DNA from: Oryzias latipes
Taxonomy: Eukaryota; Chordata; Actinopteri; Beloniformes; Adrianichthyidae
Assembly: GCF_002234675.1 (NCBI RefSeq)
Contig: NC_019879.2
Span: 9,615,325 to 9,679,324 of the forward strand
Direction of reading: 5' to 3'
Length of the DNA stretch: 64,000 nucleotides
Program-made: the position numbers and the translations under genes
The notes under the pieces: model-generated
Told to the model about the DNA's origin: nothing
What the model saw: the letters and a program-made list of their open reading frames with translations, nothing else
Database searches by the model: none
Shown: piece after piece, positions 25,770 to 36,600 of the stretch
Position numbering within the stretch: position 1 is the stretch's first letter
Layout of the letters: each line of letters begins with the position of its first letter

Positions 25770-27770
25770 GTTGTGTTCAATGTAATTTGTTCAATCAGAA
25801 TTTAACATGCGTGTTATGATCTGATAACTGCTGCCATTTCAAATGATCCGCATTGTCAGCGACGTGTTGGTGGCTGCACCTCCGGAGGAACGAGCGTTCA
25901 TCCCGGCCTGCGCGCAGCCTCTGCGCCGCAGCGCTGCGGGCCTGCAGCTCGGAGTGCGCAGTTCCAGTGGGATCAGTCATTCATACAGGCTCACGCACAT
26001 TTATTTTACTTTATAAAACATTTTTAAATAATATGGCTTTTTTACAAACTCATTTTCTGACGTTTTTTTTTTCATTCGCTGTGCATGCGTCGTGTCCAAA
26101 GCGGCCATGAACTAAAAAGACATTTAGTATATTATTTCAGTCAGACTCGTTATAGTCTTATATAGTTATATAAAAATAATTCTCTTTACTTCAAAATAGC
26201 GCCGTTTTTCTGTAAAAATATTGGCTTTTTATATCTTTCCCGCTGGCAGGCCAGTAGTTTTAATTTGAAGCCCAGGCCCTGAATTCTTCCTTTAGATTGG
26301 GGAAAAATCCAGCATTTTTGTTCGTTTTTAGTTTATTTCATTTCAACAATACATTTTTAACAAAAGACAGGATAACGTGTAGAAGGTGACCTTGTTAAAA
26401 CATCAAATGTTCTGCATTTAGATTAAAATATAAATAAAATCAGGCGATTCTGAGAAAATCACCCCTTAAAAAAAGCTATTCGGATTCCAAAGCTTTATTT
26501 TAATCCTTTTTAGTATTATTCATAAAAAAGCAATTACAATAACTCTTTTTAACTCATGCAATTAATGTTATTTCGGTGCGGGTCACGTTGATAATTTGAT
26601 ATTTCGTCATACTGGTTGGAGATTCTTTTTACGCCACAATGATTATATATAACATGAACGATTACGATTAGAGTAATTATTTTTATTTTTCTGCTCGCAT
26701 TTATTTTTAGTATTTAAAGCAAAAAAAGTCTCAAAACGATGTCTGGTTATTAGAAAAGGCTTTGTCTTTTGAAAAAAACTGGTTCCGTCTTTTGTCGCCT
26801 CAAAACAAAATGACATCTGCGCGTCTTTAGAGTCCATTTGCGCATGACACTCGGGCACTAGATAAATCAAAATAAGATTTTTTTTATTTTTCTTTATATA
26901 TTGACCGTGGTTTGATGAAAGACAACTCAAAAGTTGGGATTTTTTGTGTGTGGCCCATATAGGATTTTTAAAAAACTGAAATAACGCACTTCTGGATTTC
27001 AGGGCGTAAATGTATCATGTTTCTTTACGTTTTTGATGCGTGAATGTGTCTTGTTTTCAAAGATTATAATGCTTAAATGTGTCCGGTTTTTTAAAGATTT
27101 TAGTGCGTAAATGTGTCCCGTTTTCTAACATTGTTGTGCGTAATTGTCTACTGTTAACAAATAGTGTGTACATTTGTCATTTTTGTAACATTAGAGTGGG
27201 TTTGAACTTTAAAATATTGATTATGTTTGCATTTATGTTTGAGTCTCAGCTTAAACGTTTGGGTTGGCCTTCTCAGTCTCATCCTATATTTCCCTGGTAA
27301 CAGAGGGCTATATATGTACAGGCGCGTCATGACGCGGCTCCATCCTTAATTATCGGTTCTGACATCACGGATTTACTTCGTCTTACGATTTAAGGATCTT
27401 TTACCCCCACCTCCTTCCTGTGACAGCTTCCTAAAACCAAATGATTATTATTTATAAAGGTTCCTGCTTTATAGAGATTCAATAAAGATCTGAAATGAGG
27501 GCAAAAACGGATTTATGCGCACATATCGGATGCTCTAAAACCAGGTTCGCTGGATTCAAGAGGAAATGTGCGCAGCTTCCATAAAAACACGAAGTGCGTT
27601 TCTGAGTGTGCTGAATATTCAAGCAGGCCTGGTTACATAACTCCTGTAACCTTGAGGAGGTTGCAGCATCACTGGTTCACACGCACTCAAAGGGGGGAGC
27701 CATCGATCGCACTGTACTCCTCTGACTGCGCATCAGTGCTCCAGTCCTGAATGAAAACAGCCATATAAAG
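25770..27770. other. Intergenic stretch between miR-15a/16 and TRIM13
   Basis: No gene is supportable. A local GC-rich block (about 25855-25975) stands out in AT-rich surroundings. A degenerate tandem repeat lies at 27000-27190. A TATATA box at about 27309 with a CGTCATGACG palindrome near 27325 could be a promoter, but no exon follows. I searched the minus strand for a KCNRG-like frame, which follows TRIM13 in human, and found none. Confidence 0.45.
27000..27190. repeat. Degenerate tandem repeat with GTGCGTAAATGTGTC units
   Basis: Units of about 40-45 bp recur four to five times: GGCGTAAATGTATC, ATGCGTGAATGTGTC, ATGCTTAAATGTGTCC, GTGCGTAAATGTGTCCCG, GTGCGTAATTGTC, each followed by a TTTTC-AA-GATT-like spacer. 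It looks like an old minisatellite. Confidence 0.6.
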
Positions 27771-27784
27771 GGGCTCAGTTTGAG

Positions 27785-27790
27785 TTTATT
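27785..27790 (-). terminator. TRIM13 polyadenylation signal
   Basis: TTTATT on the plus strand reads AATAAA on the minus strand, about 200 bases downstream of the TRIM13 stop. It is the first canonical signal after the gene and gives a short 3' UTR. Confidence 0.6.
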
Positions 27791-27988
27791 TGTCAGGATC
27801 ACTTTTGACAAAATAAAAAGAACCTTTAGTGTAAAAATTGAACAGATTGCACACCCTAAGGACACTGGTTTAGTTTGACTGCTTCACTGAGGTAAAAAAA
27901 AGTGTTAAACAAGTGTTTCAAAATGTGCTTTACGCACCTCACAGATCTCGTGAGTTACTTAGTGGGATTTTAGAGTCTATATGACAAC

Positions 27989-29158
27989 TTACAGTTGCCA
28001 AATGTTTGGCCAGTTGATGTACTCCTGGTCTGCATCCATGAAACTTTTGAACAAATCAGTTGTTTTCTGCAAAATCGCGGAGGTCTGAGAGACGAGCGCT
28101 TTAATGAAGTGATCCAACGTCGAGGCCACGTCCGCCACTAAAATGTGAGGCATTAGTGCATGCAGGATTAACGGCAGCAGCAGGAGGAGAATCAGGGAGG
28201 AAACGACCCGCCTGGCTCCTGGCATCCGTGAGCCTCCGGTTCGGTAAGAGCCATTCTCGTGGGGGACTGAAATCTTGTCGACTTCACTCAGTCTAAGGGA
28301 ATCCCACTTTTTCACATCGAAATTTCGGACACAGGGGTCGATGTTGATATCTTTCCGGGAGGGCAGGGGCGTCTCTTTGAGGACCTTTAGCTTTTCTCGG
28401 AACTCCTGCATCTGCTGCAGAAAGCACAGGGGGTCAGTGACGCTCTTGAAATGCTCTGCCATGCCGAGCGCGCGCCTCTGGTCTTCCAGCGCGGCGCTGA
28501 GCCTGTCGATCTGCGGGTCGTACGCCTGCATCACCACCAGCTTCAGAGTCTCAAAATCGGACAGCATCTCGCTTTTTTTGCATTCCAGGGCACCGATGAG
28601 TTTGTCGAAATATTCCGCCACTTTTTCCGCGTCCTTGGTGACAGACTGGAGCGCCTTCTTCTTATTGGCTTGGAGTGTTTGCAGGCAGGAGAGAATGTCT
28701 GCGCTCTGCCAGCTCTCCGCTCCGCGCAACATCTCTTCAAACGCCCCGTTCTCCTGCTCATAGGCATCCTCCAAGGAGCTGAATTTGTGCCCTTTGTGGT
28801 CGCCCGATGTTGCGCAAATCCCGCAAATGAGCTTTGAATCGGTTGCGCAAAATATGTTAAGAGGATGGCTGCAGTGCTGCTTGCAGACAGAGTTTCTAGG
28901 CTTAACCTTTAACTTGCTGTACTTCTCAACTATTCCGCGGAGGGAGTAGTTAACCTGCAGGGAATTTGCGCCGTTGTGAGGGGTCTCTTTGCGGCATGTG
29001 GGGCATTTAAGGGGATTTCTGAACACTACACCTCGGTTCCCCTCCACTAGAGCCTCCAAACACTTCTTGCAAAAGCTGTGGGAGCAGAGCAGCACCCGTG
29101 GGTCCTCGAACAGACTGCAGCAGATCGGGCATGTAAGCTCCTCTTCCAGCCCCTCCAT
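27989..29158 (-). CDS. trim13: TRIM13, ER-anchored RING E3 ubiquitin ligase
   Basis: One uninterrupted coding exon of 389 codons, close to the 407 of human TRIM13. The start chosen is the ATG at 29158 (MEGLEEELTCPICC). The frame stays open 7 codons further, but TTTGCAG at 29165-29171 is a splice acceptor, so those codons are intronic. The RING finger (C10, C13, C25, H27, C30, C33, C52, C55) is complete, as is the B-box 2 (C92, H95, C104, D107, C112, C115, H121, H124). A coiled coil fills about residues 130-260, including DFETLKLVVMQAYDP, and a hydrophobic leucine-rich anchor lies near residues 318-340. The family acts at the ER membrane in ER-associated degradation, autophagy and NF-kB/p53 control. 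No SPRY domain is expected. A noncoding first exon probably ends at 29754. Confidence 0.97.
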   Translation of the reverse strand: MEGLEEELTCPICCSLFEDPRVLLCSHSFCKKCLEALVEGNRGVVFRNPLKCPTCRKETPHNGANSLQVNYSLRGIVEKYSKLKVKPRNSVCKQHCSHPLNIFCATDSKLICGICATSGDHKGHKFSSLEDAYEQENGAFEEMLRGAESWQSADILSCLQTLQANKKKALQSVTKDAEKVAEYFDKLIGALECKKSEMLSDFETLKLVVMQAYDPQIDRLSAALEDQRRALGMAEHFKSVTDPLCFLQQMQEFREKLKVLKETPLPSRKDINIDPCVRNFDVKKWDSLRLSEVDKISVPHENGSYRTGGSRMPGARRVVSSLILLLLLPLILHALMPHILVADVASTLDHFIKALVSQTSAILQKTTDLFKSFMDADQEYINWPNIWQL

Positions 29159-29753
29159 GGCTCCCTGCAAAGACATCAAAACAGTGCGTCAAATTATGAA
29201 ACAAGACCTCGGATCCCAATGAATTTAGGGGGCTGATACGCACCCGCATTTACATGGATGCCATCCTTCAGCAAACAAATCACATCAAAACAATAGATAT
29301 TCGCCAAAGGATACAGATTTGTTGTCATGTTCCAGATGTGTCCCGGGAGCTCACATCCTGAAAGTGAAACTGAAGACCGCGTAAAAAGACGGCGCCAGCA
29401 CTGCCAAGAGCTCTAATCATGCGTTCACCGCTGGACCACATCCTCGTTATAAAAGACGTTCTTGCGCGTAAAAGTAACCACGCAGAACGATTTTTAAAGT
29501 GAATATGCTCGTCAATAACTTTTAAATATAATCGCAAAAACAGCTATTCTGTCTTTCTTGGATCACTCGCAAAAAAAAAGGTGGGGGGAGCCCAAATTTC
29601 AAGCTTCCTTCCTGCATGAATCAAATGCGACAAGTTATCGACAGCAGGATTTGCGCGCGCGCTGGTCCTGTTGGCAAGGTACCGAAGGCAGGCTGTGACA
29701 GATTTAGCAAGCGCATAGTAACATGCAACTACTGGACCAGGAGATTCACTCAC

Positions 29754-29870
29754 CAGCTGCTGAGGCGCTCAGCGCAACGCAATCATGGCGCTTGTTGCTG
29801 TGCAGACTTCGCCTTGTTTTCCGGGTCTACGGTTAACTGTTTCAGCCACGCGCGGAAAATTAGGCCATCT
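29754..29870 (-). other. Probable noncoding first exon of TRIM13
   Basis: On the minus strand CAGCTG is followed by GTGAGT (boundary 29754/29753), a strong donor that can join the acceptor at 29165. The upstream block is CpG-rich with an ETS-like core (CCCGGAAA on the minus strand near 29820). The transcript start, near 29850-29870, is inferred. Human TRIM13 also has noncoding 5' exons before a single coding exon. Confidence 0.5.
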
Positions 29871-30641
29871 GTGTCCCCCTGTTTTTACACAAATGTAAAC
29901 TACGCCACTTGTACCACGGGTTTTGATGCAGACATCGATGCAAAGTCAAGATTTATTTTGAAAGGGTGTTTGAAAAATGCACCACATTGACGGTTTTGTC
30001 AGTGCGCGTAATTTGCAGAGGATCCCTAACGGTTGGATGGGGGAGGGGCTGTTGCTATGCAAAACACTACAGCGTGGAAAAACTGTCAACTGGCTTTCAG
30101 AGTCTCCTGACATCACATGTTCTGGTGCTGACTACTTCTTAAGTGTTCTGGACTTTTTTTAAAGTGATATAGCTGACAAAAAACAAGCACCAGTCCTCAT
30201 AATCACAAAATGAACCATTATTGTCAATGTAAACTCTATCAAAACACTGTTTATAAATTAAAGATTTTTACTAAAATTGTTTTACGCATGACTAGGACAC
30301 ACTCTGTCGCATCCTTTATGTTTGAAAGTTCGCAATATATTAAATTAATTCAATAAGGACGTTATATTCCACTTTTTGGTGATTCGTAGTTATGTAACAT
30401 CGACACCCCAATGTTCCTTAGTGACGTACAAAACATTGACCTTGATTTTCTTCCGTTGTTTCCATGCCATCAGGAGCAGCAGCCTATCGTTCCCGCTGTG
30501 ATTGGGTGCTGTAACGGTACCGGAGGCTTAGCTTGTTCCGGTGTCCGCCGCGTGGTGTCGCTGTGGTCTGCACTGTGACACCGATCATTGGTTGGTCGGG
30601 TAGTGACGTATTTCCTCCCGGAAGCTTAGCTCGGATCGAGA
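29800..30641. promoter_or_regulatory. Shared divergent promoter region of TRIM13 and SPRYD7
   Basis: TRIM13 and SPRYD7 are head to head, with under 1 kb between their likely start sites, as in human. On the SPRYD7 side, inverted CCAAT boxes (ATTGG) occur near 30499 and 30586, TGACGTA half-CREs near 30422 and 30603, and an ETS site (CCGGAAG) near 30618. No TATA box is positioned for SPRYD7, which fits a housekeeping promoter. The stretch 29990-30400 between the two cores is AT-rich and contains no gene. Confidence 0.55.
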
Positions 30642-33600
30642 ATGGCTTCGATGTTTACTTGTTGTTTTGGATGCTGCGGAGAAGGAGGTTCAGGGCATGT
30701 TCCCCTCAAAGAGATGCCCACGGTTCAGTTGGACACTCATCACATGGGTAAGCGCCTCTCGCGATAGTTGATGTACATTTTATTGATATACAGAGTGGGT
30801 TTTCTGTGCTACATCATGATGGTTAGCTTAGCCTCGTCTGCCGTGAAAATAGCTAGTTAGCTGAGTTATGCTAGCTTTTAGGTTAACTGCATCCATTTGT
30901 CTGGTTACGAATCCATCTCAGTCTCAAGTCCTTATTTTTGTGGTTAAAGCTTACACAACTGTCTAAACCAGGGGATCTTTAACCTTCAACACTTCAAGAG
31001 TCATTAGGGTAGATTCCTCAATGACCACAACCTAATTAAGCCACTTAGGTCGTGATCATTATTGGATAAATGCACTGATTTGTGTTTGTGTTTCTATTAC
31101 TAAATATGAATGATTTTTTTGGCATAAACAAGACATATTATGCAGATAAAAATAGCTGTTTTGAAGATAAAAATAGCTGCCCCCCCCCCCCCCCCCCTAA
31201 ATATTGAATAGTCTTTAACTTTTGACGGGGGTTCACTTGACTTCTTTTCAAATTATAATCCGATGATCCTATATAAATATAGTAGTAGGTAGTGTAACGT
31301 CAGGAGTGATTTTAAAAAAAGCGATATAGACAGTTTATTTTACTCTTTTGTTTAATCTTAGCCAGAAATGTGAAAATCCAACTTAAATTAAAAAAGTAGC
31401 ATTTCCTGAGGAAATATGTTTGATTGCGCAATTGCTGAAGGTGGTTGCTTTTGATTGCCTAATTGCATAAGTTTTAGCTGTAAAAGTTAGTTTATTGAAA
31501 GGAAAACTGTTGAATACAATGCTGAAGCTGTTAGCAAAAAGATTGCAGATGTTTTTAGAGCTATAAGTGTAAAGCTGCAGAAAAACGTTTTCATTGTAAT
31601 TCTGTTACCTTGCAGAAAAAACACAAGTTGCAGAGAAAACACGAGTTACAGAAGTAAATGCAGTAGTAAGATAAATTGTGCATAAATGGCAGAAAAGGTA
31701 TACTGAAAGAGGAAATGTATCTAAAAAGTTGCTTTGGAATTTAAATTTTCTTAAGAAAACATGTCAAACTTTTTTAGCTAAATGCCAAATTAGCTTTAAA
31801 AAAACTCAGAAAATGCCAAATTAGCTAAGTCAGCTAGCATAATGTAAATATAATGGTTACATAAAAAATCAGCATAAACATGTAAAGGTTTGTCCAAATA
31901 AGCACATAAAGCTAGCATGATGGTTTTATAAAGGCTTAATGCTAATCTAGATAAAAACAATCATACAAACTGTATTTATTCCAAACCTGTGTACTGAAGG
32001 AAAGTCTAAGGGCAGGAAAACCCAGTTTAGTTTAGTCTGTTTAGTTTAGTCATTACCTATTGAATTCTCTGACTTCATGTTCTTTATGACTTCATTTTTA
32101 TCATACAATTACTGTTATGTAGCCCATTGAGACAACTATTGTTGATGTATTGGGCAATATAAATATATCCATCCATCCATCCATCTTCCTCCGCTCATCC
32201 GGGGGGACCCCGAGGCGTTCCCAGGCCAGCCGACAGACAGACAGTCTCTCCAACGTGTTCTGGGTCTTCCCCGGGGCCTCCGGCCAGTGGGACAGGCCAG
32301 GAACACCTTCCCCAGGGAGGCGTCCAGGAGTATAAATACAATTAAATTGAATTGAAGTGGAACTCTTTTGGATTTACAGCAAAGAGTGAATAAAAAAACA
32401 TGCATGTGTCATTGAAAGCGTCAATGGTCCCCTGGAATTCTGCAAAGCCTCTCTCAGTGTCTCTGTGTGTTAAAGAGACTGCCATCTCCATGGTAACAGG
32501 TTACCATGTTCCTATCTTCAAAACTCTTCCACTTATTAAACATGTTGAACCCTTGTAGGAATCACAAGGCTTTGGGCTACAATTTGTTAAAGCTTAATGT
32601 CTTTAGGTTCTAGTATGTTCTCTCAACCGCAGGTTCAAAACGTAACTTGCTATAAGAAGCTGCCAAGAAATTGTAATATGGGCGGGTATAGAAAATTTAA
32701 GTTATGTTAGCGCAGTCTAGGGCCTGTAGAGGCAAAAGCGTTTGCCCCCACAGGTTTGAGGGTCACATTTACCAAAACTAAAGGCATTTTCCTACTTTTT
32801 GCTGAAAAACTCGTGTCACTGTTTTTCAGTGGTTGAGTTACAGCAGTTTGTTCGGAAACTATTTGACATATCCCAAAGAAAAGTAATACCAGTAATCCGT
32901 CCATTCGATTTTAAAAGTTGAAATGGGTCTCTAGGTCAAAAATAGTAAGAGGTACATTTTAAAAACAGTGAAGTAAAAACTTCCTTTTGTTGAATTGCAG
33001 AAGAACTAACTGCTGAAAAAGAGCAATAATGTCCTTAACTTGCAGAACATTTTGATGCTTTAATGGCAGAAATTGAATGACGTATGCAAAAGATTTTCGC
33101 GGACAAAAACATACAGAAGAAAACAGAACAATAGTTAGATCGCATTACGCAATCAAACTCATTCAATCAGAGCTAAGTAAGGGACCCTTACTGGACTTTT
33201 CGGTCCACATGGCAGACGTAAAATTCTTGAGTTGGTTCAAAAACAGGAAATCGGATTCATATCCGGTTTCGTACACCGACTTCCCATTGATTTTCTGTGG
33301 TACACGGGGTTGAAAAATATGTTTAAATGTTTTAGCACATCTTAAGGAAAGAATGAAGCCACACGGCTTGATGGATTATTGGAGCATTATGGTCTGGTGG
33401 AGTGATACATACTGTGCTTTAGCTGTGTGTGAATGAGCTGAATAAAGTTTGAATTATCTGACTGTTTAGTTTTGCTTGATGTGCTTTGTAGTTCCAGAAA
33501 CGCAATGCTTTTTAAAATAAGAAACAATTTAATTTGTTTTAACTGGAGAGCCACAATGTAGGTCGCAGACCTCTGCTCTAAATGCATTCTTAACATCTTC

Positions 33601-36600
33601 TAAATTCTGTCCATTTTTTTGGTCACACAAAATCTCAGGCATTTCAACTCTTTTCAACTATTCAGGGACCAGAAACGTTAAGCTCTCACAAACGCTTCTG
33701 GCTTTGTTCATTTTGTGTTTCCTAAAATTTTAAGCTATTTTATATTATTCATTCATTCATTCATTCATTTTCTTAACCGTTTTATCCCTTTCGGGGTCAC
33801 GGGGCTGCCGGAGCCTATCCCGGCCACTTGTGGGCGAAGGCAGGGGGGACACCCTGAACAAGTCGCCAGTTTGTTGCAGGGTAGAATGTCCTCACTCACA
33901 CACCCATTCACTCCCGCACTCACACCTATGGTCAATTTAGAGTTGCCATTTAACCTATGAAGCATGTTTTTGGATGGTGGGAGGAAGCCGGAGACCCCGG
34001 AGAGAACCCACGCATACACGGGGAGAACATGCAAACTCCACACAGAAAGGTCCCCCACTGATGTTCTGTTTTTCACGTCCCCCAGCTGGGACTTGAACCG
34101 GGGGCCTTCTTGCTGTGAGGCAAGAGCGCTAACCACTGCGCCACCGTGCAGATTATATTATTTTAAAGTTGATTTAAAACAAACTCAAAATCTATAAGAA
34201 AAATTTCTAATTAATGAATTAAATAGAGCATTTTGTCAGGTACAAAAACCAAAAGATCTCCTTCTTGCAGTTAGGCGTTCAAGTCTCTGAGTGAAGGAGT
34301 TTCTCAGTGCACCCACGGTCTTATGCAGAGGATGATGATGACGAGGATTGTCCACGATGGATTCCAGTTTCTCTAACCTCCTCCTCTCACCCACTTCAGT
34401 CACTGATTCTAAGGAACATCCCAGAACGGGGGCTGGAACTCTGCACCAGTTTGTCGATCCTCCTCCGGTTCCTGTCACTTCATCTGACTCCCCAGCAGTT
34501 CCCATTTCTGCAAACCGTGAAGGATTCCAGTCTCCTCAGCCTCTCATGTGACCTAGTCGCTTCTCCGGCAGCCTTTTGTTGTTGCCAAGCGATCATGTAA
34601 ACAATGCCCCCGCAGACCCAGAAGTGGTGGAAAATAGTCCAAAATTTGGCAGAAGGCATGACACTGCACTCATGACGTGTAAAAATAAAAAGTCGTATTC
34701 TGTCAAAAACATGTTAATAATAACAACTGTAGGTGGGGAGACCATGACAATATACTTATTACTTTATATTTTAGTTAGTTTTTTTTTTTTGAGCACATAA
34801 AAAACTGACGTCTACATTGCTATTTGTTTTGCAGGCACTGATGTTGTCATTGTAAAGAGTGGCAGAAGAATATGTGGCACAGGAGGCTGCCTTGCTAATG
34901 CTCCTTTACACCAAAATAAAAGTTATTTTGAGTTTAAAATCCAATCCACAGGTAAGGACTATTTTTATCCTTGCTTTTCTCCCTTCAAATACACCAGTTG
35001 AATGAGAAAAATAAATTAGAGCTTTTTTGGTGAGAATCCTCTCAATTGGTAAAATATTAGTAGTACGTTGAACTTTATTCTGAAAAGATTGATCGTTTTA
35101 GCATATCTGTAACTCCACATTTACTATTATTTGAATTTAATGGGGAATCTCATTTTGTTTGGTTGTTTTTTCTTCTTCCACGTGTTACTTTACTCTTGTC
35201 TGTGTGTTCAGGTGTGTGGGGAGTCGGTGTGGCCACTCAGAAAGTGAATCTCAACCAAGTGCCTTTGGGCAGAGACACAAACAGCCTGGTCCTGAGGCAC
35301 GATGGATCTGTTTATCACAACAATGAAGAGAAAAATCGCCTGCCTGCAAACAGCCTTCCCCAGGAAGGTGATGTCATAGTAAGTTTCCCACTTCCTGTTA
35401 CATATTTTAGCTTTTTTTGTTTTGTTTGGTCCTTCAGGCAGAAAAGGAGAACAATTTCTTAGTCTTTCATGTATGAATCTATGAATTGATCACTGTTTGG
35501 ACTGAAAATTGATTCCATATTAAAAACGGATTCCAACTGTAACGGAATTTGGGAGAAAAAAATACAAATTTCTTTAACTATTTAGATCCTGTGTGTGAAA
35601 AGGGAGCCAAAGCAGAGGCAGCAAACAGACTAAGGGAAGCACATAGTGTATGCAGTTATTATTAGAAAAGTATTATGTTGTTGGTAAAAATGCAGCAGTT
35701 TTAACTAGCCACGGTTACATGCGCAAATTATCTTGATCGGATCAATGGTCGGATTAAAATCCAACCGTGCATATGGGCACAGAAAAACCTTTTCCGATTA
35801 TAACAAACGTTCACATGGTCTCACTTTTGGTCAGAATAAATCATTTGGGCAGTAGTGTTTGAAATACCGGAAGAGGAAATGAGTCCCACAGTAAACAAAC
35901 CTACATTCCTGCAGTAGCTCGGTAATATATGAGACAATCTTCCAAACGTGCTTTTATTAATGTTACGGTTATTATGAAGCGCCTGTTCGTTCATCATTTT
36001 ATTTTTAATTCGTGTGGTCAGTGCTTTTTTTGTGGAAGAACGGAGCTCCCAGGAGAGGCTAACACACGCAAACAACATTAGCCTTGTTTGATGAACATAA
36101 AATCCATGTGGAAATGCTGCAATCTGCATCTTGGCTGCACGTAAATATGTGGGAATAACATCAGCCTTTATTTTGTCGGGACACGACTGGAAACACAAAT
36201 CCATGTGATTGTTTGAATGGTTTCTAAGGACTGAGCGACATTTCTGCTTTGAAAAGCTCAAACACCGCCCCAAAGCCGCTATGTGAGCTGGGGGTCCGGA
36301 CACACGGTTCTCCTGAATCCGGCAGCTGCTAACCCAGAGCGGCGGGACGGATCGTAGTCTGATTTGACTTATCCCACACATAACAGTTCGCTCGGTCCAC
36401 CGGCACCCGAACCCGGACCACGCAGGGTCCAGACGTCACGGGGCACGAAGCGCTCTTCCCCCGCACCCCCCTCGTGAGGGGTGTAAGAAAGGGGAGCGGC
36501 GGTCTCCGCAGAGCAGCCGGTCAGTCCTGTTTGAGCTCCAAAGCTTTCTCTGAAGCACCGCAGCGTCTATGCGTGACTTTAAACCAGAGCAGTAGTGACA

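Larger units (their letters stand above)
16720..25770 (+). ncRNA. dleu2: DLEU2-like long noncoding host RNA of miR-15a/16 (inferred span)
   Basis: The span is inferred from three visible signals: a CpG promoter with a first exon ending at 16880; a strong acceptor (polypyrimidine tract then TTTTCCAG, exon start 25185) upstream of the microRNAs; and a polyadenylation signal AATAAA at 25742-25747 followed by GT-rich sequence. In human, DLEU2 runs from its CpG promoter through MIR15A/MIR16-1 toward TRIM13 on the strand opposite TRIM13, the geometry seen here. Middle exons cannot be located. The stretch 16900-25180 would be intron and holds only AT-rich sequence plus a small TIR repeat at 23809-24089. 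Coding potential is absent. Confidence 0.55.
25185..25770 (+). ncRNA. Terminal exon of the miR-15a/16 primary transcript
   Basis: A polypyrimidine tract and CCAG end at 25184, giving a strong 3' splice site. No convincing donor follows before AATAAA at 25742-25747, whose downstream GT-rich stretch (TTGTCACCGTTGTG) fits a cleavage site near 25765. Both microRNA hairpins lie inside. If this is the real last exon, Drosha cutting and formation of a polyadenylated spliced RNA compete. An alternative is that the host RNA also reads through to a more distal end nearer TRIM13. Confidence 0.5.

Noticed and set aside
27300..27420. TATA-like promoter (TATATA with a CGTCATGACG palindrome)
   Set aside because: There is no CpG-rich context, first exon or donor with recognisable follow-up, so it remains a chance motif.
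25785..27985. KCNRG next to TRIM13
   Set aside because: Human synteny predicts it here, but no T1/BTB-like frame exists on either strand of this interval.
28275..28837. Plus-strand frames of 162 and 128 codons
   Set aside because: They are antisense shadows of the TRIM13 coding exon.
35821..36381. 186-codon minus-strand frame in SPRYD7 intron 3
   Set aside because: It shows no domain or motif I recognise and lies inside a TIR repeat. I keep it only as part of that element.
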